Positions 34,154 through 43,048 of a DNA stretch of 48,087 bases are shown piece by piece. Both the position numbers and the translations under genes were made by a program. The notes beneath the pieces were generated by a model. The model made no database searches and was not told the DNA's origin. It was given only the letters and a program-made list of their open reading frames with translations. Location of the stretch: assembly GCA_021203325.1 (NCBI GenBank), contig JAJQBL010000022.1, positions 1-48,087 of the forward strand, in the 5' to 3' direction. The DNA is from Clostridiales bacterium (GTDB lineage Bacteria > Bacillota > Clostridia > Oscillospirales > Oscillospiraceae). Within the stretch, counting starts at the first letter, position 1; the number at the start of each line of letters is the position of its first letter.

Positions 34154-35963
34154 AGGGCTCCGCCTCCTCCCACTGGGATTGCAGGGTGTAGATCTGTTTG
34201 TACAGCCCGTCCCGGGCCAGCAGCGTCTCGTGGGTGCCCCGCTCCACGATGCGGCCCCGGTCCAGCACGATGATCTGATCCGCCGCCATCAGGGTGGAGA
34301 TGCGGTGGGAGATCAGGATGCAGGTGGATTCCGCCATGCTCTCCTGCAATGCGGCCCGGATTTTGGCGTCCGTTTCCGCGTCCACGGCGGAGAGGGAGTC
34401 GTCAAAGACCATGATGGGGGCCTTTTGCAGCAGCATCCGGGCAATGGCCGCCCGCTGCTTCTGTCCGCCGGACAGGGTGACGCCCCGCTCCCCCACCATG
34501 GTGTCGTAACCGTGGGCGAAGCCGTCCACGGCCTCCTCCAGGCAGGCGGTGCGGGCGGCCTCCCGGATGTCGGACAGGGAGCAGTCCCCCTGGGCGGCCA
34601 GACCGATGTTCTCCGACAGGGTGCGGCTGAACAGCATGGGCTCCTGGAGCACCATGCCCACGTTCCGGCGCACCCAGGCGGCCTCCATTTTGGCGATGTC
34701 CACCCCGCCTATGGTGATGGCGCCGCACCCCTCCGGCAGGTCATAGAGCCGGTCCAGCAGGTGCATCAGGGTGCTTTTGCCGCTGCCGGTGGTGCCCAGA
34801 ATCCCCAGGGTGGTGCCGGCGGGGATGGTGAAGGTGATGTCCTCCAGCAGCAGGGGGCAGTTGGGGTAGTGGAAGCTGACATGGTCAAAGACAATGTCCC
34901 CGTTCATGGGCGGGGTCAGGGCGTCCGGCGGGTCCCGATCCTCTTGGGCGGACATGATTTCAAAGATGCGGTTGATGGAGACGCCTGCCTTGCTCATCTC
35001 GCTGAGGATACGCCCCAGCTGGCGGGTGGGCTGCTGCATCAGCGTGGTGTAGGAGACGACGGCCAGAAGGGACCCAAGGGTCAGCCGGCCGTTCACTGTC
35101 ATCACGGTGCCGACGGTCAGCACCAGCAGCAGCTGGAGGCTGGCCAGCAGCATATTCCCCTCAAAAAAAGCGCTCATGTACACGCCGAAGCGAATCCACA
35201 GGTTGGTGGACTTCCGGGACTGCCGGTCAAAGCGCCCCCGCTCGTACTCCTCCCGGCCAAAGGCCCGCACCACCCGGACGCCGGTGAGGTTCTCCTGGGC
35301 GATGGTGGACAGGTCGCCGTCGGCCTCGTCGCAGAGCTGGAACTGCCGCCCCAGCTTCCGCCGGAAGAGGATGGAGTAGGTCAGCAGGATGGGCTCCGTG
35401 ATCAGGGCCACCAGGGCCAGGGGGAGGTTCTCCCCGAACAGAAAGACCAGCGCCGCCACAATGGTGACGAGGCAGTTCAGCAGGCCGGACAGCTGGTTGG
35501 ACAAAAACTCCTTCACCAGCTCGATGTCGGTGGTGCAGCGCTGAATGATGTCGCCGGTGTGGTGGCTCATGTGCCAGGAGAAGGGCAGGTGTTCGATGTG
35601 GCGGAAGGTCTGGTTCCGCATGGTACGGACGAAGCCCTCGCCCCCCTTGGCAATCAGCATCACATAGAGGTACCGCAGCAGCCCGCTGAGCAGCCCCAGC
35701 CCGGCCACCGCCAGCGCCACCAGCCACAGGTGCTCCCGCAGCATTTCCCGGCCCCCCAGCCCGGCCAGCCAGCCCTCCACAAAGGCGGGGAGGGTGCTCT
35801 CCTCCGTGCCGATGATGCTGTCCACGGTGTACTGCACCGCCTGGGGGCTCAACATGGTGCAGAGGGTGCGCCCCAGCAGGGCCGCCAGGGCCAGCAGAAA
35901 CCACCGCTTGTTTCCTTTTAAAAAGGAAAATATCATGTCCGGTTTGGACGTTGTCTGCGTCAT
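34146..35963 (-). CDS. ABC exporter half-transporter A (degenerate Walker B)
   Basis: A 605-residue half-transporter, first gene of the pair. ATG at 35963 with GGAGGG upstream. Six membrane helices precede the ATPase domain. Walker A is GTTGSGKST, the signature is canonical (LSGGQKQRAAIA), but Walker B reads IMVFDDSLSAVD, with Asp where the catalytic Glu should be. It therefore supplies the non-hydrolytic half of the heterodimer with the downstream subunit. Closest functional analogues are BmrC/YheI-type multidrug exporters. Expression appears controlled by a palindromic operator on its promoter. Confidence 0.94.
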   Translation of the reverse strand: MTQTTSKPDMIFSFLKGNKRWFLLALAALLGRTLCTMLSPQAVQYTVDSIIGTEESTLPAFVEGWLAGLGGREMLREHLWLVALAVAGLGLLSGLLRYLYVMLIAKGGEGFVRTMRNQTFRHIEHLPFSWHMSHHTGDIIQRCTTDIELVKEFLSNQLSGLLNCLVTIVAALVFLFGENLPLALVALITEPILLTYSILFRRKLGRQFQLCDEADGDLSTIAQENLTGVRVVRAFGREEYERGRFDRQSRKSTNLWIRFGVYMSAFFEGNMLLASLQLLLVLTVGTVMTVNGRLTLGSLLAVVSYTTLMQQPTRQLGRILSEMSKAGVSINRIFEIMSAQEDRDPPDALTPPMNGDIVFDHVSFHYPNCPLLLEDITFTIPAGTTLGILGTTGSGKSTLMHLLDRLYDLPEGCGAITIGGVDIAKMEAAWVRRNVGMVLQEPMLFSRTLSENIGLAAQGDCSLSDIREAARTACLEEAVDGFAHGYDTMVGERGVTLSGGQKQRAAIARMLLQKAPIMVFDDSLSAVDAETDAKIRAALQESMAESTCILISHRISTLMAADQIIVLDRGRIVERGTHETLLARDGLYKQIYTLQSQWEEAEPCG

Positions 35964-35988
35964 TTTGTTCCCTCCATTCTTTTCTTAG

Positions 35989-36002
35989 ACTGAATGTTCA
36001 GT
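35989..36002. promoter_or_regulatory. Palindromic operator at the ABC exporter promoter
   Basis: ACTGAA-TG-TTCAGT, perfect 6-bp arms, overlapping the -10 box and start site. The form is typical of TetR- or MarR-family repressor sites. No such regulator is encoded in the window. Confidence 0.6.
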
Positions 36003-36028
36003 TTAGCACGAATCGCGCCTTTTTGCAA
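36000..36028 (-). promoter_or_regulatory. Sigma-A promoter of the ABC exporter operon
   Basis: On the minus strand TTGCAA (36023-36028) and TAAACT (36000-36005), 17-bp spacer, partly covered by the palindrome. Confidence 0.7.
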
Positions 36029-36270
36029 CCGTTTCGCGGGAAAATGTGAGTTCTGCCGAAAAAGGAAGGCATATCCCCAAAAGCCGGGGCAAATCCTGCA
36101 AATTTCCCCCGAAACTGCCGGGCCGGAGGCGGTCAAAGGGCCGATTCTCCGCAAAACACCGCAAAATGGCTACCTTTTTTTCCCGCGCTGTGGTAGAATA
36201 GCGCAAAGCGGCCCTTTGCCGCGGCAAATCCATTCTTGCAAAGTCTCCTTACATCGGGGAGGAGGTTCCC

Positions 36271-38355
36271 ATGGCAGACTTTATTTCCCAGCTTGGCAGC
36301 TATTTCCAGCTCGGGCTGGACGTTCTTGGGACGCTGTTCCGGCATACAGCCTTTCAAATTCTTTGCAGCTATTGTTTTCAGTTCCTGATGCCCCTTTTCG
36401 GGGTGCTGATCGTGGTTCGGTGCGGCCGGAGCATGCTCCAGGGCAAGCCGGAGCAGGAGCTTTGGGGCTCCCTGGTGCTGCCCAACGGGGCACAGCTGCC
36501 CCTGTACCACTGGGAGAATCTGGTGGGCCGGGCGAAGCGGTGCGACGTGGTGCTGCCCTACGCCACCGTCTCCCGGAGCCACGCCGCCCTGATTCGGGAC
36601 GATCGGGGGCGGTGGGTGCTCCACCCCCTGAACACAAAGAACGGCGTCACCCTGAACGGCATCCCCGTGACGGAAAGCGTTCAGCTGGCCCCCCGGGACA
36701 GCATTGGCTTCGGCGGGGTGGAGGCCATGTTCCTGCCCCTGACCGCGGAGGAGGAGCGGCAGCAGATGAAGCGCCGCACCCGGCCCGGCAAATTCCTTTC
36801 CCCCAGCGTCACGCTGCTCCTGCTGACCCTGTTCCAGGGGATGCTGCTGGGGAGCCTGTGCATGGCCCTGCCGGACAGCGGCGCCACCATCCTGACCTGC
36901 TTCGGCCTGCTGATGGGGATGGAGTGGCTGCTCTACCTGATTTACCGGCTGGCCCGGCGCACCGGCTTTGAGCTGGAGACCCTGGCCTTCTTCCTGACCT
37001 CCCTCTGTCTGACGGTGACGGCCTCCTCCAGCATCTCCACTCTGTACCGGCAGACCCTTTGCGTGGCCCTGGGGCTGGTGCTGTTCTTTGTGCTGAACCT
37101 GATTCTGCGGGATCTGGACCTGGCCAAGGGAGTGCGCTGGCCCCTGGCCATCGGCTCGGTGGCGCTGCTGCTGTTCAACGTGCTGTTTGGGGAGCGGCTG
37201 TTCGGCGCGAAGAACTGGGTATCCATCGGCCCCCTCTCCTTCCAGCCCTCGGAGCTGGTGAAAATCGTGTTCATCCTAGTGGGGGCCGCCACCCTGGACA
37301 GGCTCTTTGACCGGAAAAACCTGCTGGGCAGCCTGCTGTTCAGCGTGTTCTGCGTGGGCTGCCTGGTGCTGATGAGCGACTTTGGCACGGCCCTGATCTT
37401 CTTCGTGGCCTTCCTGGCCATCGCCTTCCTCCGCTCCGGCGACCTGGCCTCTGTCATCTTCATGGTGGCGGCGGCAGGCACCGGGGGGATGCTGGTGTTG
37501 CACTACAAGTCCTATATCGCACAGCGGTTCGCCATCTATCGCCACGTCTGGGAGGACACCGCCAACCTGGGCTACCAGCAGACCCGCACCATGTCCGCCA
37601 TCGCCAGCGGCGGCCTCTTTGGCCGGGGCGTCGGCAGCGGCTGGCTCCAGAATCTGGGGGCGGCCAACACCGACCTGGTGTTCGGCGTGGTCAGCGAGGA
37701 GCTGGGGCTGATTGTGGCGGTGTGCGCCGTGGCCAGCATTGTGCTGATGGCCCTGTTCGCCATCCGGCAGGCGGCGGCCGCCCGCTCCAGCTTCTATGTG
37801 ATCGGGGCCTGCGCCACCAGCATGCTGCTGCTGGTGCAGACCATGCTGAACGTGTTCGGCTCCGTGGACCTGCTGCCTCTGACGGGGGTGACCTTCCCCT
37901 TCGTCTCGGTGGGAGGCAGCAGCATGATCTCCTGCTGGGGACTGCTGGCCTTTTTGAAGGCGTCGGACGCCCGGCAGAACGCCAGCCTTGCCATCCGCCT
38001 CCCCGGCAGGCGGAAGCGCGGCTCTGAGGTGGAACCGCCCCAGCGGCAGACGCCGCCGCCCTCCGCCAACCGTCAGCCCCCCGCAGCCGACAGCGGCCGG
38101 GAGGAGACCAGAATCATGTCCACCGCCTCCACAGAGGAAGAAACCGTGGTGCGCCGCCCGGAGGAGCCTGTCCGGGAGGACGCCCCCAACCCCCCGGAGG
38201 AGGACGAGACCACCCGTCTCCGGCGGGAGGCGCCGCCCGCGGACCAACCGGAGCCGGACGCTGACGCATCGTCTTACGCGGACGGGGACGCGCCCCTCCA
38301 CTCGGATGCGGACGACTGGGAGCAATATTTCCAGTGGGAGGAGGATGACCCATGA
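36271..38355 (+). CDS. FHA domain fused to SEDS glycosyltransferase (FtsW/RodA family)
   Basis: A 694-residue membrane protein; ordinary FtsW/RodA proteins are near 400. An N-terminal membrane helix (about 30-52) is followed by a cytoplasmic FHA domain (about 80-150) with the phosphothreonine-binding residues Gly86-Arg87, Ser101, Arg102, His104 and Asn124. The SEDS core (about 170-585) has GPLSFQPSELVKI, SDFGTALIFF, GLFGRGVGSG, NTDLVFGVVSEELG and PFVSVGGSSM. This family polymerises lipid II. The C-terminal 110 residues are an acidic, Pro-rich disordered tail with three Glu/Asp-Thr motifs (Thr613, Thr625, Thr647/648) resembling kinase sites read by FHA domains. It overlaps the PBP gene by ATGA, forming a polymerase/transpeptidase pair. 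Whether it serves division, elongation or sporulation is not decidable here. Confidence 0.93.
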   Translation: MADFISQLGSYFQLGLDVLGTLFRHTAFQILCSYCFQFLMPLFGVLIVVRCGRSMLQGKPEQELWGSLVLPNGAQLPLYHWENLVGRAKRCDVVLPYATVSRSHAALIRDDRGRWVLHPLNTKNGVTLNGIPVTESVQLAPRDSIGFGGVEAMFLPLTAEEERQQMKRRTRPGKFLSPSVTLLLLTLFQGMLLGSLCMALPDSGATILTCFGLLMGMEWLLYLIYRLARRTGFELETLAFFLTSLCLTVTASSSISTLYRQTLCVALGLVLFFVLNLILRDLDLAKGVRWPLAIGSVALLLFNVLFGERLFGAKNWVSIGPLSFQPSELVKIVFILVGAATLDRLFDRKNLLGSLLFSVFCVGCLVLMSDFGTALIFFVAFLAIAFLRSGDLASVIFMVAAAGTGGMLVLHYKSYIAQRFAIYRHVWEDTANLGYQQTRTMSAIASGGLFGRGVGSGWLQNLGAANTDLVFGVVSEELGLIVAVCAVASIVLMALFAIRQAAAARSSFYVIGACATSMLLLVQTMLNVFGSVDLLPLTGVTFPFVSVGGSSMISCWGLLAFLKASDARQNASLAIRLPGRRKRGSEVEPPQRQTPPPSANRQPPAADSGREETRIMSTASTEEETVVRRPEEPVREDAPNPPEEDETTRLRREAPPADQPEPDADASSYADGDAPLHSDADDWEQYFQWEEDDP

Positions 38356-39704
38356 AACAGCTGAAAAAACGCGCCCTGTTCGTGCTGCTCTTTGCCATCC
38401 TGATGGTGGCGGGGCTGGTGATTTTCCTGGGCCTCTATGTGGCCAACGGGGAGGACTGGGCCACCTTCCAGGCCAACCGCCACGTCTACTCCAACGGGAA
38501 AATCGCGGTGGGCACGATTACCGACCGGGACGGCACCGTGCTGTACGACTGCGAAACCGGCAGCTATGCCGATGATGCCACCCTCCGCAGGACCACCCTC
38601 CACGCGGTGGGGGACGGCGCGGGCAACATCGGGGCCGGGGCCCTCCAGCTCTTTGCCAACCTGCTGATTGATTACAGCCCCATCTTCGGCACCGGCGGCA
38701 CCGGGAACACGGTGACCCTGTCCATCGACGGGGACTTGAACAAAGTGGCCTATGAGGCCCTGGACGGCCAGAGCGGCACGGTGGCCCTGTACAACTACAA
38801 GACCGGGGAGCTCCTTTGCATGGTGTCCTCCCCCGCCTACGACCCGGAGGATGCATCCGAGGTGGCGGCGGTGGCCGCCGGGGACAGCGCCTACACCGGG
38901 GCCTACCTGAACCGGTTCCTCTCCAGCACCTACACCCCCGGCTCCACCTTCAAGCTGGTGACCGCCGCAGCGGCCCTGGAGAACCTGGACATGGAGAACT
39001 TCTCCTACACCTGCACCGGCAGCATCACCGTGGACGGGGCCACCGTCACCTGTTCCGGCAAGCACGGCACCCAGACCTTTGGGGAGTGCCTGACCAACTC
39101 CTGCAACTGCGCCTTCGCCACCCTGGCCCTGGAACTGGGGGGCGACGTGCTGGAGGAATACGCCCGGGCGGCGGGCCTGCTGGACAGCAGCGCGGTGAAC
39201 GGCTTCACCACGGCGGCGGGCAGCTTCACCGCCAGCCCGGACGGCAGCGCGGCCCTGGCCTGGTCCGGCGTGGGCCAGTCCACCAATCTGGTGAACCCCT
39301 GCGCGGAGCTGGTGCTGATGGGCTGCATTGCAAACGGCGGCACCGCCGCCAGCCCCACCATGCTCAGCGATGTGACGGGGCCAATGGGCTTCTCGGTGTA
39401 CGACGAGGAGGCGGGCAGCTTTACCGTCGGCTGGTCGTCCGGCACCTGCAACACCCTCAAGTGGATGATGCGGGACAACGTGCTGAACAAGTACAGCAGC
39501 ACCCTGGACTTTGGCGACCTGACCGTGTGCGCCAAGTCCGGCACCGCCGAGGTGGGGGAGGGGGAGCCTCACGCCTGGTTTGTGGGCTTTGTGGACTCCA
39601 CCGTTACCCCTTACGCCTTTGTGGTCATCGTGGAGCATGGCGGCACCGGCGTGGAGGCCGCGGGCAAAATCGCCGCTGAACTGCTGGCTGCGGCCTGCGG
39701 GTGA
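38352..39704 (+). CDS. Class B penicillin-binding protein (transpeptidase)
   Basis: A 450-residue bitopic transpeptidase that cross-links peptidoglycan made by the overlapping SEDS partner. One membrane helix lies at residues about 8-30. The penicillin-binding motifs are in order: S198TFK201 (nucleophile Ser), S250CN252, and K395SGT398. The N-terminal non-catalytic part is short (about 120 residues), as in PbpA-type proteins paired with RodA-like genes in Actinobacteria and many Clostridia. It resembles a compact FtsI/PbpA. A four-base ATGA overlap with the upstream gene implies coupled translation. A strong terminator follows. Confidence 0.94.
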   Translation: MKQLKKRALFVLLFAILMVAGLVIFLGLYVANGEDWATFQANRHVYSNGKIAVGTITDRDGTVLYDCETGSYADDATLRRTTLHAVGDGAGNIGAGALQLFANLLIDYSPIFGTGGTGNTVTLSIDGDLNKVAYEALDGQSGTVALYNYKTGELLCMVSSPAYDPEDASEVAAVAAGDSAYTGAYLNRFLSSTYTPGSTFKLVTAAAALENLDMENFSYTCTGSITVDGATVTCSGKHGTQTFGECLTNSCNCAFATLALELGGDVLEEYARAAGLLDSSAVNGFTTAAGSFTASPDGSAALAWSGVGQSTNLVNPCAELVLMGCIANGGTAASPTMLSDVTGPMGFSVYDEEAGSFTVGWSSGTCNTLKWMMRDNVLNKYSSTLDFGDLTVCAKSGTAEVGEGEPHAWFVGFVDSTVTPYAFVVIVEHGGTGVEAAGKIAAELLAAACG

Positions 39705-39726
39705 CCGCTTTGACAAACTTTTATAC

Positions 39727-39764
39727 GCGCACCGCCGGTTCACCCGGCGGTGCGCATGTTTTTT
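39727..39764 (+). terminator. Intrinsic terminator after the PBP gene
   Basis: 12-bp stem GCGCACCGCCGG / CCGGCGGTGCGC, then ATG and a run of T. Confidence 0.88.
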
Positions 39765-39841
39765 ACCGATACCCGGCCCTGCCTGCGTTTACCGTCAATA
39801 AAGAAGGACCAACTTTTAAAAGTCGTTTCGCAAAAAATGGG

Positions 39842-39870
39842 TTGACGAAAGGGAAGAAACATTGTATAAT
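39842..39870 (+). promoter_or_regulatory. Sigma-A promoter of the glycogen synthesis operon
   Basis: TTGACG (39842-39847) and a perfect TATAAT (39865-39870), 17-bp spacer. The leader to the first ATG is about 135 bases, without a recognised RNA element. Confidence 0.9.
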
Positions 39871-40011
39871 TTTTACAAAGGCAAATCTGCCCTTCCGGGC
39901 GACGGCGGGCGGAAATCGCCTTTTCCCCGGTTTTCTTCCGCTTTTCAGCAAAAGAAAGGGAGAAACCGGGAAAAGTTCGACAGATTATCAGCAGAATGGA
40001 GCGATACGGTA

Positions 40012-41787
40012 ATGCAGGATACTCCCGCTTCCCAGCGGCTGGGGGCGTTTCCCTGCGTCCAGAGCGGACAGGCAGGCTGGATGTTCCGCGTGGCTGCGCC
40101 TGCCGCGGCAGGCGTCAGCGTGGTGGGCGACTTCAACCAGTGGGACCCGGGCCACGACCCCATGCAGCAGGTGGGGGAGGGCGTCTGGCAGACCTTTCTC
40201 CCCTATTTGCGGGAGTATGACACCTACAAATACGCCCTTCGCACCCGGGAAGGGGACATACTTTATAAGTCCGACCCATACGCTTTCCATAACGATACCC
40301 CGCCGGACAACTGCAGCAAGCTGTATGACGGGACGGGGTACCGCTGGAGCGACGACAGCTGGTTCGCCTTCCGCCGGCGGAAGCGGCTGGGCAGAAGCCC
40401 GCTGAACTGCTACGAGGTGCATCTCGGCTCCTGGCGGAGGACCGGCATGGGGGAGGCGCTCTCCTACCGCGCCATGACGGGCTACCTGGTGCCCTATGTG
40501 AAAACGATGGGTTACACCGCCGTGATCTTCATGCCGCTGATGGAGCATCAGGAGGACGGCAGCTTCGGCTACCTGCCGGACAGCTGGTTTGCCCCCACCT
40601 CCCGTTTCGGCCCGCCGCAGGACTTTATGCACCTGATTGATGAGCTGCACCGGGCCGGGGTCGGCGTCTTTATGGACTGGCCCTGCGGCAGCTTCCCGGT
40701 GAACGAGCATGGCCTGGCCGGGTTTGACGGCTCCGCCCTCTATGAGACGGAGGAGGAGGTCGAGCAGGAGGGTGTGCGCACCTTTGACTTCTCCAAGCCC
40801 CTGGTGCGCCGGTTCCTGACGGATTCCGCCCTGTTCTGGCTGGAGCATTACCACCTGGACGGCCTGCGGGTCTGCGGCACCAGCGTGATGCAGACGGCGG
40901 ACGCCCATGCCTTCCTTGAGGAGCTGGTGCAGCGCACCAGGCGGGACGCGCCGGAGCGGGTCATCACCCTGGGCAAGGTCATCATCACCGACTCCGCCAG
41001 CACCAGCGGCAACCTCTGCCTGAACCGGGGCTGTGAGGACCATCTGCTGACCTCCTTTTACCAGAACAACGAAGCCGGGCGCTTTGTTTCCGGCATCTTC
41101 TCCCCCCTCCACTCCTGCATCCCGCCTCTGGGGACGGAGTTTGCCGAGACTATTTCCCACCTGATCGCCGGCGGGGGAGAGCCTCAGGGCACCAGGCTGG
41201 CGGCATCCCGGCTGTGCCATCTGCTGCTGCTGGCCTATCCGGGGAAAAAGCTCACCTTCATGGGCACCGAGTTCGGCCAGGAGAAGCCCTGGGACTACCG
41301 CTATTCCCTGGACTGGCACCTGCTCCACTACGATGCCTATCACCGGCAGCAGCGCTTCTTCCGGGAGGCGAACCTCCTCTACCTGTCCCAGCCCGCTTTT
41401 TGGGAGCGGGACAACGACCCGGAGGGCTACCAGACCCTGATCCGCTATGACGAGCTGCAAAAGGCATCGGCCATGCGGCGGGCGGGCATGGAGGACAGCC
41501 TGCTGGTGGTGCTGAACTTCTCCAAACGAAAAACATTCCGGTGCAGCCTCCAGGTGGAGGGGCCCGGCTCCTACCGGGTGCTGCTGAACACCGACGACGC
41601 CGCCTATGGCGGCCAGGACCGGGGCAGCAGAGGCATTCTCACCGCCGCGGAGGCGGAGCGGGGCTATCAGCTGCCCCTGGAGGTGCCCCCTGTGGGCGGC
41701 CTGGTGGTGGCCTTCGAGGGGCCGCCGGAGCCCTCCCCCATTCTTCTCCCCGTTGATGAAACGGACAGTCTCCGTTTTTTCAAATAG
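40012..41787 (+). CDS. GlgB-like branching-enzyme homologue without catalytic residues
   Basis: A 591-residue protein clearly derived from glycogen branching enzyme: CBM48-like N-terminus (VSVVGDFNQWDP, KSDPYAF), then YEVHLGSWRR, FMDW, and late PGKKLTFMGTEFGQ and SLDWHLL. The GH13 catalytic residues are all replaced. Relative to E. coli GlgB, nucleophile Asp405 (RVDAV) is Cys288 (RVCGT), acid/base Glu458 (AEES) falls in GKVI at 321-324, and Asp526 (SHDE) is Leu384 (SHLI); the region-I His is Ser. About 40 residues around the active site are also shortened. ATG 40012 has GGAG 10 bases upstream; earlier in-frame codons overlap the promoter. The frame is intact and it leads the glg operon, so it is probably a maintained pseudoenzyme (glucan-binding or scaffold), not debris. 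Confidence 0.88.
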   Translation: MQDTPASQRLGAFPCVQSGQAGWMFRVAAPAAAGVSVVGDFNQWDPGHDPMQQVGEGVWQTFLPYLREYDTYKYALRTREGDILYKSDPYAFHNDTPPDNCSKLYDGTGYRWSDDSWFAFRRRKRLGRSPLNCYEVHLGSWRRTGMGEALSYRAMTGYLVPYVKTMGYTAVIFMPLMEHQEDGSFGYLPDSWFAPTSRFGPPQDFMHLIDELHRAGVGVFMDWPCGSFPVNEHGLAGFDGSALYETEEEVEQEGVRTFDFSKPLVRRFLTDSALFWLEHYHLDGLRVCGTSVMQTADAHAFLEELVQRTRRDAPERVITLGKVIITDSASTSGNLCLNRGCEDHLLTSFYQNNEAGRFVSGIFSPLHSCIPPLGTEFAETISHLIAGGGEPQGTRLAASRLCHLLLLAYPGKKLTFMGTEFGQEKPWDYRYSLDWHLLHYDAYHRQQRFFREANLLYLSQPAFWERDNDPEGYQTLIRYDELQKASAMRRAGMEDSLLVVLNFSKRKTFRCSLQVEGPGSYRVLLNTDDAAYGGQDRGSRGILTAAEAERGYQLPLEVPPVGGLVVAFEGPPEPSPILLPVDETDSLRFFK

Positions 41788-41830
41788 TAAACCGCATCTA
41801 TACCCAATCTTTAGTACGAGGTGACCATCC

Positions 41831-43048
41831 ATGAAAAAGGAATGTGTTGCCGTGTTGCTGGCCGGTGGCCAGGGCAGCCGTTTATACGCGCTGACCAAAA
41901 ACGTGGCAAAACCCGCCGTCCCCTTCGGCGGCAAGTATCGAATCATCGACTTCCCCCTGTCCAACTGCGTCAACTCCGGCATCGACACCGTCGGCGTGCT
42001 GACCCAGTACCGTCCCCTGGAGCTGAACTCCTACCTGGGCAACGGTGAGCCGTGGGATTTGGACATTGCCGACGGCGGCGTCCACATCCTCAGCCCCTAT
42101 TCCACCTCCGGCGAGTCCGGCTCCTGGTATAAGGGCACCGCCAACGCCATCTATCAGAACATCGGATTCATCGACCAGTATGATCCCGACTATGTCATCG
42201 TCCTGTCCGGCGACAACATCTCCAAGATGGACTACAAGGATATGCTGGAGACCCACAAGAAGGCAGGCGCCGCCGCCACCATCTCCGTGCTGACCGTCAC
42301 CATGGAGGAGGCCAAGCGCTTCGGCATCATGAACTGCAACCCGGATGACACCATCTACGAGTTCGAGGAGAAGCCCGCCCATCCCAAGAGCAATCTGGCC
42401 TCCATGGGCGTGTACTGCTTCACCTGGTCCAAGCTCCGCAAGTACCTGATCGAGGACGAGAACACCCCCGGCTCCTCCAATGACTTCGGCAAGAACATCA
42501 TCCCCAATATGCTGAACAACGGCGAAAAGATGGTGGTCTACCGCTTCAACGGCTACTGGAAGGACGTGGGCACCATCGCCTCCCTGTGGGACGCCAATAT
42601 GGACATTTTGAATATCCCCAATGCCGAGCTGGACATTTACGACAAGGAATGGCCCCTGTACGCCCGTAACCCCATCGTTCCCCCGCACTTCATCGGTGAG
42701 CATGCCACCACCAACCACTCCTTTGTGGCAGGCGGCTGCGTGGTGGACGGCGAGGTGGATAACTCCATCCTCTTCAACTCCGTCACCATCGAGCGGGGCG
42801 CCAGCGTCCGTTATTCCATCCTGATGCCCGGCGCAACGGTGAAGGCCGGGGCCGTGGTGGAGTATTCCATCCTGGCGGAGGACTCCGTCATCGGCGCAGG
42901 CGCCGTGGTGGGCTCTGAGCAGGACCCCAAGGACCCCAACAAGAAGATCGCCGTCGTGGGCAGCAAGGTTTCCGTAGGCCCCGGCGCCGTCATCGAGGCC
43001 GGCGCCATGCTGAACCCTGAAACTCTGAAAGGCGGTGAGGCAGAATGA
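41831..43048 (+). CDS. glgC: Glucose-1-phosphate adenylyltransferase
   Basis: A 405-residue ADP-glucose pyrophosphorylase, the committing step of glycogen synthesis. The nucleotide-binding motif [23 protein letters not shown] is intact, as are [14 protein letters not shown], the catalytic Asp motif ([11 protein letters not shown], with Asn where His is common) and [12 protein letters not shown] for sugar-phosphate binding. The C-terminal quarter is a left-handed beta-helix of hexapeptide repeats ([24 protein letters not shown]). It overlaps glgD by ATGA; in Firmicutes GlgC and GlgD form a heterotetramer with higher activity than GlgC alone. Confidence 0.97.
   Translation: MKKECVAVLLAGGQGSRLYALTKNVAKPAVPFGGKYRIIDFPLSNCVNSGIDTVGVLTQYRPLELNSYLGNGEPWDLDIADGGVHILSPYSTSGESGSWYKGTANAIYQNIGFIDQYDPDYVIVLSGDNISKMDYKDMLETHKKAGAAATISVLTVTMEEAKRFGIMNCNPDDTIYEFEEKPAHPKSNLASMGVYCFTWSKLRKYLIEDENTPGSSNDFGKNIIPNMLNNGEKMVVYRFNGYWKDVGTIASLWDANMDILNIPNAELDIYDKEWPLYARNPIVPPHFIGEHATTNHSFVAGGCVVDGEVDNSILFNSVTIERGASVRYSILMPGATVKAGAVVEYSILAEDSVIGAGAVVGSEQDPKDPNKKIAVVGSKVSVGPGAVIEAGAMLNPETLKGGEAE

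Noticed and set aside
39862-40011. Upstream 50-codon extension of the GlgB-like gene
   Set aside because: It overlaps the TATAAT box of the operon promoter and has no similarity to branching enzymes.
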